Source: SURF-55 sp040755195
GTDB taxonomy: Bacteria > Bacillota > Desulfotomaculia > Desulfotomaculales > Ammonificaceae
Assembly: GCA_040755195.1 (NCBI GenBank)
Contig: JBFMBL010000040.1
Location: forward strand, 1 to 25,504
Direction: 5' to 3'
DNA length: 25,504 nucleotides
Part shown: piece by piece, positions 14,890 through 21,965 of the stretch
How positions within the stretch are numbered: the first letter of the stretch is position 1
How the letters are laid out: each line of letters begins with the position of its first letter
Notes under the pieces: model-generated
What the model saw: only the letters and a program-made list of their open reading frames with translations
Databases searched by the model: none
What the model was told of the DNA's origin: nothing
Made by a program: the position numbers and the translations under genes

Positions 14890-15678
14890 CTAGGCCTCTA
14901 CCGGCCCGGAAACCGCCCGGTGGCAATAGCATTCCCTTTTTTCATCGATCCAGCTAATCACCTGCGCGAAAAGCTGCCTGATATTCTCCCCCTGAACCCG
15001 CATCATTTCCACAACCTCCTGGTGGCTTAAACGATAAGCGGCGATACCGGCGGCAAAGTTGGTAACCATCGCCACGCTCGCATAACACATCTCCGCTTCC
15101 CTGGCCAGAACCACCTCCGGGACCCCGGTCATTCCTACCAGGTCACCGCCCAGGCGCTGAAACATTTTAATCTCTGCCGGGGTTTCGAAACGCGGCCCTT
15201 CCGTACAAACGTAAACGCCGCCGCCGTAAGCGGACAAACCCTGTGCCCGCGCCGCCTTGAGGAGCAATTCCCTGAGTTCCGAACAGTAAGGCTCCGTGAG
15301 ATCCACATGGACAACCCCTTCCGGGCCCCCTTCGAAGAACGTTTGCCGGCGTCCTTTAGTAAAGTCCAGAAACTGGTCAACAAACACAAAATCCCCCGGT
15401 TTCATCAGCGGATTCAGCGACCCCACAGCCGCAGTGGCCAGGATCGAACGTACCCCAAGCTCCTTTAAGGCCGCTATATTCGCCCTGTAATTGACCAGGT
15501 GCGGCGGAACGGAATGTCCCGCGCCGTGGCGGGACAAAAAGGCTACGTTCTTCCCCTGGTACACGCCGCAGTTCACCTTAACGCTGCCGTAAGAGGTAGA
15601 CACCATCTCCTCGGTCACTTCGTCCAGCAAGGCCGGGTCGTAAACCCCGGTGCCACCGATAATCGCGATCGCAGGCAT
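14890..15678 (-). CDS. mtnP: MtnP-family phosphorylase, probably S-methyl-5'-thioinosine phosphorylase
   Basis: Purine nucleoside phosphorylase family enzyme (262 residues) that splits a 5'-methylthio nucleoside with phosphate into methylthioribose-1-phosphate and a base. Phosphate-site motifs are GGTGVYD (about 8-14), SRHGAGH and NYRANIAAL, with TEGPRFET and GMTGVPE further on. Thioadenosine phosphorylases carry an Asp-x-Asp pair (TDYD in the human enzyme) that reads adenine. Here the site is TNFAAG (Asn207, Ala209), as in thioinosine phosphorylases such as the Pseudomonas aeruginosa enzyme as I recall it. The deaminase in the same cluster would supply methylthioinosine. I chose ATG 15678, with GAGGTG nine bases upstream. 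ftsY lies 95 bases upstream on the same strand with no strong terminator between. Confidence 0.9.
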   Translation of the reverse strand: MPAIAIIGGTGVYDPALLDEVTEEMVSTSYGSVKVNCGVYQGKNVAFLSRHGAGHSVPPHLVNYRANIAALKELGVRSILATAAVGSLNPLMKPGDFVFVDQFLDFTKGRRQTFFEGGPEGVVHVDLTEPYCSELRELLLKAARAQGLSAYGGGVYVCTEGPRFETPAEIKMFQRLGGDLVGMTGVPEVVLAREAEMCYASVAMVTNFAAGIAAYRLSHQEVVEMMRVQGENIRQLFAQVISWIDEKRECYCHRAVSGPVEA

Positions 15679-15773
15679 TAATTCACACCTCATTTAGCAC
15701 TCTGTCGCCCTGATGTGCCCGATTATTCGGATGTCATACAAGCGCGGCTCCAACCATCCGATTTTAAATATAT

Positions 15774-16685
15774 TCAGTCAAAAATGGCTGAGACAAACTC
15801 TGTAGGGTTAAAGGGTACGAGATCCTCGATTCCTTCACCTAAGCCCACAAATTTAACCGGGATGTCGAAGGTCTTTCTTACCGCCACCACCACCCCGCCC
15901 TTTGCGGTACCGTCAAGCTTGGTCAGTACGATCCCCGTTACCCCTGTGGCTTCGCCAAACAACTTCGTCTGATTGATCGCATTCTGCCCGGTGGTAGCAT
16001 CGATCACCAGAAGCACCTCGTGAGGAGCGCCGGGAACCTCTCGCTCGGCCACCCGCCTTATCTTCTTAAGCTCCTCCATCAGGTTGGTCTTGGTATGCAG
16101 CCTGCCCGCGGTGTCGATCAGAACTATATCCGACCGGCGGGCCTTGGCGGCCTGGAGCGCATCGTAGACCACGGCCGCCGGATCAGACCCCTCCCGCTGC
16201 TTAACGATTTCGACTCTCGCACGCCCCGCCCAAACCTCCAACTGGTCTATCGCCGCCGCCCGGAAGGTATCCGCCGCCGCTATGAGCACCTTCTTCCCCT
16301 GTCCCCGCCAGTAGCAAGCCAGTTTCCCGATGGTGGTAGTCTTGCCCGTGCCGTTTACCCCAACCATCATAATGACCGCGGGTGGTTCGGAAGGTAATAC
16401 CACCGGAACGCTTTCGGTCCCCACGATGCGCAAAACCTCTTCCTTAAACAGCGGTTTGAGCTGAGACGGGTCGTCGAGCCGGAGTTCCTTGACCTTAGAC
16501 CTTACCCGTGTCATAATCTCCTGCGCCGCTGCTACCCCCACATCCGCCAGGATAAGAGCATCCTCAATTTCCTCATAGAGATCCTCATCAATCTGGCGCC
16601 GCCCGGAAATAACGTTCTCTACCGCCTCGACAAGGGTCTGGCGGACCTTTGTCAGGCTTTCACGGAGCTTACCAAAGAACCCCAC
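15774..16685 (-). CDS. ftsY: Signal recognition particle receptor FtsY
   Basis: SRP-type GTPase that docks the signal recognition particle with its cargo at the membrane. The 303 residues contain only the N and G domains; the acidic A domain of enterobacterial FtsY is absent, as is usual in Firmicutes. GTPase motifs are GVNGTGKTTT (109-118), DTFRAAAIDQLE, DTAGRLHTKTNLM (191-203) and TKLDGTAKGG (255-264). The family end GLGEGIEDLVPF is also present. An N-terminal amphipathic helix (FFGKLRESLTKVRQTL) probably touches the lipid. The start is GTG, with GGGAGG upstream, three bases after the rnc stop, so translation is coupled to rnc. Confidence 0.97.
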   Translation of the reverse strand: MGFFGKLRESLTKVRQTLVEAVENVISGRRQIDEDLYEEIEDALILADVGVAAAQEIMTRVRSKVKELRLDDPSQLKPLFKEEVLRIVGTESVPVVLPSEPPAVIMMVGVNGTGKTTTIGKLACYWRGQGKKVLIAAADTFRAAAIDQLEVWAGRARVEIVKQREGSDPAAVVYDALQAAKARRSDIVLIDTAGRLHTKTNLMEELKKIRRVAEREVPGAPHEVLLVIDATTGQNAINQTKLFGEATGVTGIVLTKLDGTAKGGVVVAVRKTFDIPVKFVGLGEGIEDLVPFNPTEFVSAIFD

Positions 16686-16688
16686 GAC

Positions 16689-17393
16689 TCAACCTCCCGT
16701 TTGTTTAAGCGCTTCCCGCGCAGCCCGCTGCTCCGCCTCTTTTTTCGATCTTCCTTCCCCCTGACCCAGGCATGTCCCCCGCCAGAACACACCGGCGGTA
16801 AAACACTTGGCGTGGTCAGGCCCTTCCTCCTTTAGGATAACATAGGAAACGCTCTCTCTGGAATGCTGTTGCAGGAGTTCCTGCAGTTCGGTCTTATAGT
16901 CACGTTCCTGCCTGCCCTCAAGAACACCGTTGATCACAGGTTCCAGTTGCAAAAGAAGAAACTCCGCCGCCTTTTCCAAGCCCCGATCAAGATATAAAGC
17001 TCCTAAAACCGCTTCAAAGGCGTCTGCCAGAATAGAAGGACGCTGACGCCCTCCCGACTGCGCTTCACCACGCCCGATAAGCAATGCTTCTCCGATTCCC
17101 AAATCTTGCGCCAGCCTGGCAAGGGAAGGTTCGCAAACCACCGCCGCCCGGAGCTTAGTTAATTCACCCTCGCTTTTATCGGGAAACGTACGGTATAAAT
17201 AGTCGCTTACCGCCAGTTGAAGCACGGCGTCTCCCAGAAACTCCAACCGCTGGTTGTTCGGCATCACCGGATGTTCGTATGCATAAGAACCGTGCGTGAG
17301 TGCCTGCCGCAAAAGAGCTTCCTTCTGCCATGTGATTCCGATCTTATCTTTTAACTCTTGAAAGGCTTTATCCACCTCTGACACTCCGTACAC
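16689..17393 (-). CDS. rnc: Ribonuclease III
   Basis: Double-strand-specific endoribonuclease for rRNA and mRNA processing. The 234 residues show the endonuclease signature NQRLEFLGD (47-55; Glu51, Asp55), the second acidic pair in LADAFEAVLGA (Asp122, Glu125), and a C-terminal double-stranded RNA-binding domain (about 165-232). Three in-frame GTG codons lie close together at the start (17393, 17384, 17375). The one at 17384 has a better-spaced GAGG upstream, so the start is uncertain by three to six residues. rnc follows fabF in many Firmicutes, but here a 612-bp repeat-rich space separates them, so rnc-ftsY may have its own promoter. Confidence 0.96.
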   Translation of the reverse strand: MYGVSEVDKAFQELKDKIGITWQKEALLRQALTHGSYAYEHPVMPNNQRLEFLGDAVLQLAVSDYLYRTFPDKSEGELTKLRAAVVCEPSLARLAQDLGIGEALLIGRGEAQSGGRQRPSILADAFEAVLGALYLDRGLEKAAEFLLLQLEPVINGVLEGRQERDYKTELQELLQQHSRESVSYVILKEEGPDHAKCFTAGVFWRGTCLGQGEGRSKKEAEQRAAREALKQTGG

Positions 17394-17760
17394 CCTCTTG
17401 GAGGCTGCTGCAAAACTGCGCCTAGCTTTGTCAAGCTCGCCGTGCGGTGCTCACGTACTTCCGTGTACGCTCCGCGCCACCCGGCTTCGCTTTCCGCGCT
17501 ATGCTTGTTTTTCGCAACCTCCGGAATATTTACTGAGTTTAACCGCCGAAAGCCGTTGGGTTATTTTTCTACCAATTTATCTGTTTTGCAACGCTCTCCT
17601 TGGCCTATTTTAGCTTCTGAAAAAATAGAAGTGAGACGTAGAACCAGACCGGGAACAGGTTTGTAGTCCAGTGGTTCTCGGTCTAACCTCCGCCTCTGTC
17701 GTTTGTAAGCGTTCTTTCGTAGGGCGCGACGATAAGCTTCGCATTACTGCGTCAGGCTCG

Positions 17761-17861
17761 CCCAGCACTCAGTATTACTCTTGCGCTTTGAAAAGCCCCT
17801 ACTTCTTTTGGGCTAATGAAGGTCTCTCCTTCGGAACTCAACAAGTGCTCTGAGTGCTGGG
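17761..17861. repeat. 101-bp element with perfect 12-bp terminal inverted repeats
   Basis: The ends are CCCAGCACTCAG (17761-17772) and CTGAGTGCTGGG (17850-17861). It sits exactly where copy A departs from copy B, so it looks inserted or swapped in. The core CCAGCACTCA is shared with the element at 11316-11395. Confidence 0.55.
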
Positions 17862-17940
17862 ATACGCTTTCCTTGTACTGCTCGCTCCTCGCCACGTTCC
17901 GTTTATGTTACTCTTCTGCATCTAAGTAGCCAGCTTACGG

Positions 17941-17988
17941 GTCGCCCCGTTTTCATTCCTCGTTGTGCCGCAACGCGGAATGGGCGAC
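17941..17988. other. Three-tier hairpin downstream of fabF
   Basis: GTCGCCC pairs with GGGCGAC, ATTCC with GGAAT, and GTTG with CAAC, nested around a short loop. It is 17 bases past the fabF stop on the minus strand and has no T-run after it. It may protect the mRNA end or be the end structure of the repeat. Confidence 0.5.
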
Positions 17989-18005
17989 TCCTGACAAGAT
18001 AATAT

Positions 18006-19244
18006 TTAAGTATATCGTCTAAAGATAAGGGTCGCATTGTGTCCCCCAAAGCCCAACCCGTTGGAAAGTGTCACCTCGACACGAGCCGCCCGTGCCTTGT
18101 TGGGAACATAGTCCAAATCACATTCAGGATCCGGGTTCTCGTAGTTAATCGTCGGTGGAATCACCCCGTGGGTAATACTCAGCACACATACCGCCGCCTC
18201 TATCCCCCCGGCGGCTCCCAGCAGATGCCCGGTCATGGATTTGGTTGAACTGACCGGAATGTGGTAAGCGCTTTCGCCAAAAACCCTTTTAATGGCTATG
18301 GTCTCAACCTTATCGTTCATGGGGGTGGAAGTACCGTGAGCGTTGATGTAACTGACTTCTTCCGGTTTAACACCGGCGTCTTTTAGCGCCAAGGTCATTG
18401 CTTTCGAAGCGCCCGCTCCGTCGGGGTCCGGGGCGGTGATGTGGTAACCGTCGCAGCTCTGGCCGTAACCAATAACTTCCGCGTAAATGTCGGCTCCCCG
18501 CGCCACGGCGTGCTCCAGGCGTTCGAGCACCAGTATCGCCGATCCCTCTCCGATTACAAAGCCGTCCCTCTCGGCGTCGAAAGGACGTGAGGCCCCGGCC
18601 GGATCCTCGTTACGCGTCGACATCGCCTTCATCTGACAGAAACCGGCAACGGCCAAAGGCGTTACCGCAGCCTCAGTACCTCCCGACAGGACTACATCAG
18701 CTTCACCCCGTTGAAGAAGGCGAAGACTCTCACCGATGGCGTTGTTGGAAGAGGCGCAGGCGGTCACCACCGTGCTGTTGGGCCCATAAAACCCGTTTAT
18801 AATGGCGATCTGCCCCGCGGCCATATTGCTGATCATCATTGGAACAAAAAATGGGCTCACCCGGTTCGGCCCCCGCGTCACGATGACCCTTGCCTGGTCT
18901 TCAAACGTCTCCATGCCGCCGATCCCGCAGCCAAGAATCACTCCCACCCGGTCGGGGTCAACGCTACCCGAGTCTATACCCGCATCCTCAAGCGCAATCC
19001 GGGCGGCCGCAACCGCAAACTGGGTGTAACGGTCCATCCTGCGGGCTTCCTTTTTGTCGATGTAAGCCTCGGGGTTAAAGTCGGGCACCTCGGCCGCAAT
19101 CCGGGTTTTGAAATCGGTTGTATCGAACCGGGTTATCGGGCGAACCCCGGACTTACCCCCGGTGATGGCTTGCCAAAAAGCCGTTTTGCCGCTGCCAACA
19201 GGCGAAATTATTCCCAAACCGCTTACCACAACACGTGGAAGCAA
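18006..19244 (-). CDS. fabF: Beta-ketoacyl-ACP synthase II
   Basis: Condensing enzyme of fatty acid elongation; it joins malonyl-ACP to acyl-ACP in the cytoplasm. I chose TTG 19244, seven bases after GGAGG, giving 412 residues. With this start the active-site residues fall at Cys163 (TACASS), His303 (NAHGTSTPMND), Lys335 (SSTKSM) and His340 (GHLLGAAGG), the same numbers as in E. coli FabF, which supports the choice. A longer frame to 19301 would translate the heptad repeat upstream. It lies downstream of acpP on the same strand and ends the fatty acid part of the operon. Confidence 0.97.
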   Translation of the reverse strand: MLPRVVVSGLGIISPVGSGKTAFWQAITGGKSGVRPITRFDTTDFKTRIAAEVPDFNPEAYIDKKEARRMDRYTQFAVAAARIALEDAGIDSGSVDPDRVGVILGCGIGGMETFEDQARVIVTRGPNRVSPFFVPMMISNMAAGQIAIINGFYGPNSTVVTACASSNNAIGESLRLLQRGEADVVLSGGTEAAVTPLAVAGFCQMKAMSTRNEDPAGASRPFDAERDGFVIGEGSAILVLERLEHAVARGADIYAEVIGYGQSCDGYHITAPDPDGAGASKAMTLALKDAGVKPEEVSYINAHGTSTPMNDKVETIAIKRVFGESAYHIPVSSTKSMTGHLLGAAGGIEAAVCVLSITHGVIPPTINYENPDPECDLDYVPNKARAARVEVTLSNGLGFGGHNATLIFRRYT

Positions 19245-19255
19245 AGCAACACCTC

Positions 19256-19325
19256 CAAAAAGGAGGTTGGAAGCCAGAGATTGGAGGTTATAAAAGTCCA
19301 ACTCCTAACTTCTAACCTCTAACCC
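19256..19325. repeat. Heptad-type tract with inverted halves between acpP and fabF
   Basis: The left half is purine-rich (GGAGGTT, GGAAGCC, AGAGATT, GGAGGTT) and the right half pyrimidine-rich (CCAACT, CCTAACT, TCTAACC, TCTAACC). The two halves could fold on each other. The fabF ribosome site lies at its left edge. Confidence 0.55.
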
Positions 19326-19329
19326 CTGT

Positions 19330-19566
19330 TTATAATCGTTCCTGGATATGCCTGACGGCATCGCCGACTGTACGGATCTTTTCTGCTTCTTCGTCCGGTA
19401 TTTCCAACTCGAATTCTTCCTCAAAGGCCATTACAAGTTCCACGAGATCAAGCGAGTCCGCCCCAAGGTCATCGATAAAAGAGGCCTCCGTGGTTACCTC
19501 GTCCTCTTCTACTCCTAATTGCTGCACGATGATTTGTTTCACCTTATCGGCAACTGATGGTGACAT
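19330..19566 (-). CDS. acpP: Acyl carrier protein
   Basis: Small acidic carrier (78 residues) that holds growing acyl chains on a 4'-phosphopantetheine arm. The attachment site is Ser38 in GADSLDLVEL. The fold pattern is typical, with three main helices and many Glu/Asp. The ATG at 19566 is preceded by an AGGAGG 13 bases away and a closer AGGAAG. It lies between fabG and fabF, with repeat-filled spaces on both sides. Confidence 0.98.
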   Translation of the reverse strand: MSPSVADKVKQIIVQQLGVEEDEVTTEASFIDDLGADSLDLVELVMAFEEEFELEIPDEEAEKIRTVGDAVRHIQERL

Positions 19567-19595
19567 CTTCCTGGTGTCACCTCCTATCTGAAAGT

Positions 19596-19813
19596 AGTTC
19601 TTCTTCCGTGGGGCGCGATGATGAGCTTCGCATTACTACGTCAGGCTCACCGGCCGGGTCCTCACGTATTTCCGTATACGCTCCGGCCCCTCCGGCTACG
19701 CCTTCCTTGTACTGCTTGCTCCTCCCCGCGCTCCGTATATGTTATACTACTGCTTCTAAGTTACCAGCTTAAGGGTCCCCATTTCATCCTTCGTTGGTAC
19801 CGCTGAAAACGGC
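19596..19813. repeat. Dispersed intergenic repeat, copy B
   Basis: It matches copy A (17711-17988) on both flanks. Its middle (19650-19696) holds CTCACGTATTTCCGTATACG (19661-19680), a near match to 17450-17469. It fills almost all the space between fabG and acpP, so it is probably transcribed as part of the operon mRNA. Confidence 0.65.
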
Positions 19814-19829
19814 TATACCCTCTTAGGCT

Positions 19830-20612
19830 TTAAAGCAGCATGCCGCCGTCTACACTCAACACCTGTCCGGATATATAACGCCCCGCTTCACCGCAAAGGA
19901 ATACAACCACATCCGCTACCTCTTCGGGCTCGCCAAGACGACCGAGCGCGATCCTCTCGCTTAAACGTTGCTTAACCCCTTCGGGAAGGCCGGCCGTCAT
20001 TTCGGTCAGGATAAAACCTGGAGCCACGGCGTTTACCGTGATATTACGGGGACCCAGTTCCCGGGCCACCGCTTTGGTAAAACCTATCAGACCGGCTTTT
20101 GCGGCCGCGTAATTTGCCTGCCCGGCGTTACCCATAAGGCCTATGACCGAGCTTATATTAATTATGCGTCCCCACCGGGCCTTCACCATCGGTTTTGCCA
20201 CAGCCCGCGTACAGTTAAAAGCGCCTTTCAGATTTACCTCAATGACCGCATCCCAGTCCTCGTCCTTCATCCGAAGAAGCAAGCCGTCCCGCGTAATTCC
20301 CGCGTTGTTGACGAGTATGTCTATCCGCCCGAAGGAAGAGAGGGCTGCATCTATCAGGTGGTTGGCCTCCTCAGGCCGGGCCACGTTTGCCCGGCAAACC
20401 TCCGCCTTCCGCCCCATGGCCGCTATTTCCTCCGCCACCGCAAGCGCGTTTTCCGCGCGGGCAACGTAGTTTATCATTACGTCCGCCCCGGCGGAGGCCA
20501 TGGCCTTTGCCACAGCCCGCCCGATCCCCCTTGAAGCGCCGGTAACCACCGCCACCCTGCCTTTTAGTATAGCGTTGAAAAACTCAAATTCTTTAGGAGA
20601 AGATTTATCCAT
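19830..20612 (-). CDS. fabG: 3-oxoacyl-ACP reductase
   Basis: NADPH-dependent short-chain dehydrogenase/reductase that reduces beta-ketoacyl-ACP. The 260 residues have TGASRGIG (24-31), NNAG (102-105), and the catalytic Ser154/155, Tyr168 and Lys172 (NYAAAKAG). The end VDGGMLL is typical. The N-terminus carries about 14 residues more than most FabG proteins, which usually begin near LKGRVAVVTG. No other ATG, GTG or TTG lies in frame before that motif except the GTG inside it, and the ribosome site (AAGG) is weak. The gene is 145 bases downstream of fabD, with a perfect palindrome in between. Confidence 0.96.
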   Translation of the reverse strand: MDKSSPKEFEFFNAILKGRVAVVTGASRGIGRAVAKAMASAGADVMINYVARAENALAVAEEIAAMGRKAEVCRANVARPEEANHLIDAALSSFGRIDILVNNAGITRDGLLLRMKDEDWDAVIEVNLKGAFNCTRAVAKPMVKARWGRIINISSVIGLMGNAGQANYAAAKAGLIGFTKAVARELGPRNITVNAVAPGFILTEMTAGLPEGVKQRLSERIALGRLGEPEEVADVVVFLCGEAGRYISGQVLSVDGGMLL

Positions 20613-20658
20613 GGTTGAATAGAACCTTTCTGTAAAAAAGTCTTAGAGGCCAGCGTTC

Positions 20659-20681
20659 ATTGGATACATTAGATACATTTT
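20659..20681. repeat. Short 9-nt tandem repeat upstream of fabG
   Basis: ATTGGATAC, ATTAGATAC and ATTTTAGCC follow each other in the fabD-fabG space. Only two units are close matches. Confidence 0.4.
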
Positions 20682-20738
20682 AGCCAACCCTCTTCCTCGA
20701 AGCAAGAAGCATTCCCGGTATAACCATTTGCGAGAGAC

Positions 20739-20753
20739 CGTTCTTTAAGAACG
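20739..20753. promoter_or_regulatory. Perfect 15-bp palindrome just after fabD
   Basis: CGTTCTT-T-AAGAACG lies five bases beyond the fabD stop. The symmetry is suited to a dimeric repressor or a small hairpin; no T-run follows. Its function is unknown. Confidence 0.35.
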
Positions 20754-20757
20754 CCTG

Positions 20758-21932
20758 TTATACCACCCCCGCCTTTTGAAGAACACGCAGGGTGTTCTCA
20801 AGCGAAGCCGGATCCTCGACATTGCAGCAGGTCGCTTCCGGCGCTATACGTTTGACAAGCCCGGACAAAACCTTTCCCGGACCCACCTCGACAAATATCC
20901 TCACCCCGTCCTGAAACAACCGCCTGATGCTTTCCTCCCAAAGAACCGGGCTGTAAATCTGGCGTACCAGGGCGCCCCGCACCTCCGCTAAGGTTTTCAC
21001 GTAGTTCGCCGTTACATTGGCTANNNNNNNNNNNNNNNNNNNNNNNNNNNNNNNNNNNNNNNNNNNNNNNNNNNNNNNNNNNNNNNNNNNNNNNNNNNNN
21101 NNNNNNNNNNNNNNNNNNNNNNNATCCTCACCCCGTCCTGAAACAACCGCCTGATGCTTTCCTCCCAAAGAACCGGGCTGTAAATCTGGCGTACCAGGGC
21201 GCCCCGCACCTCCGCTAAGGTTTTCACGTAGTTCGCCGTTACATTGGCTACAACCGGAAAAGCCGGTTTCTTTATCGGCTTATTCTTGGTCAATTCAAGC
21301 GCGAAAAGCTCGCTGGCCTGCCGCATAAGGGAGGAGTGAAAAGGCCCGCTTACCGCCAACATCAAGCATTTTTTCGCACCTGCTTCCTTGGCCGCTGCGA
21401 CGGCCGCCTCGAGGGCCGGCGTTTCGCCGGCAAGGACCACCTGGCCGGGACAGTTAAAGTTAGCAGCCTCAACCACCCCTTTGGTCCGGGCGGTTTGCAC
21501 CACAGCGCTTATCGTCTCCCTGTCGAGGCCGAGCACCGCAAGCATACCCCCGCTTCCGAGGGGCACAGCTTCCTGCATCAACTGCCCGCGCCGCTGTACG
21601 ATTTTTACTGCTGCCGCAAAGTCGAGTGCCCGTGCCGAAACCAGAGCGCTATATTCCCCCAGGCTATGACCTGCAGCGGCATCGGCCCTTACCCCCTGTG
21701 CCAGCAACACCGCCAGCGAAGCAATGCTGGCCGTCAAAACCGCAGGCTGGGTGTTGATGGTTTTCTGCAGTTCCTCTTTCGGTCCATCAAAACAAAGGGT
21801 GCTAAGAGAAAAACCCAGTACCTCGTCTGCTTTGGTAAAAACCTCTCTAGCCTCGGGATATTGTTCATAAAAACTCCGGCCCATCCCAACCTGTTGAGAA
21901 CCCTGTCCCGGAAAAACAAAGGCCAGTTTCAT
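20758..21932 (-). CDS. fabD: Malonyl-CoA:ACP transacylase, broken only by an assembly gap
   Basis: Transfers malonyl from CoA to ACP, feeding fatty acid elongation. The N-terminal part has FPGQGSQ (7-13), the nucleophile Ser90 in GHSLGEY and His199 in GPFHSS; the C-terminal part has FVEVGPGKVLSGL. The frame is interrupted by 100 N (21024-21123), and the 127 bases on each side (20897-21023 and 21124-21250) are identical. Removing the N run and one copy gives 948 bases, exactly 316 codons, and one intact 315-residue protein of normal length. The gene is therefore probably intact in the organism. ATG 21932 is preceded by AAGGGGGGCC. It lies between fabH and fabG. Confidence 0.93.
20897..21023. 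repeat. Left copy of a 127-bp perfect duplication beside the gap
   Basis: Identical base for base to 21124-21250. It most probably represents the same sequence at the ends of two contigs that were not merged. Confidence 0.9.
21024..21123. other. Assembly gap of exactly 100 N
   Basis: A round-number run of N typical of a scaffold join of unknown length. Given the identical flanks, the real gap is probably negative (an overlap). Confidence 0.97.
21124..21250. repeat. Right copy of the 127-bp perfect duplication beside the gap
   Basis: Identical to 20897-21023. The length of 127 equals a common maximum k-mer size of de Bruijn graph assemblers, which supports an artefact. Confidence 0.9.
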
Positions 21933-21965
21933 TTAAGGCCCCCCTTTTTCGGACGTCAGATATCT

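Larger units (their letters stand above)
17711..17988. repeat. Dispersed intergenic repeat, copy A
   Basis: It matches 19596-19813 in order. The left part contains AGCTTCGCATTACT and GCGTCAGGCTC, and the right part contains TTCCTTGTACTGC and TCTAAGTAGCCAGCTTA. The middle (17761-17862) differs wholly from copy B, which has 47 bases there. Confidence 0.65.
17394..18005. other. Long repeat-rich intergenic space between rnc and fabF
   Basis: No gene is seen in 612 bases. It holds a CTCACGTACTTCCGTGTACG block (17450-17469), a region with AGAACCA/TGGTTCT arms (about 17637-17680), a dispersed repeat (17711-17988) interrupted by an inverted-repeat-bounded element (17761-17861), and a tiered hairpin (17941-17988). 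Short open frames here have no ribosome sites. Confidence 0.6.

Noticed and set aside
15679..15773. SAM riboswitch or terminator upstream of mtnP (TCGGATG/CATCCGA arms at 15727-15761)
   Set aside because: The space is under 100 bases, no SAM-riboswitch core motif is seen, and the hairpin has no T-run on the minus strand.
17394..19813. CRISPR array or tRNA genes in the repeat-rich spaces
   Set aside because: There are no regularly spaced identical short repeats, and no cloverleaf with a proper T-loop and acceptor stem was seen.
20758..21250. A true tandem duplication within fabD
   Set aside because: The copies are identical, sit at a round 100-N gap, and collapsing them restores a normal-length protein in frame.
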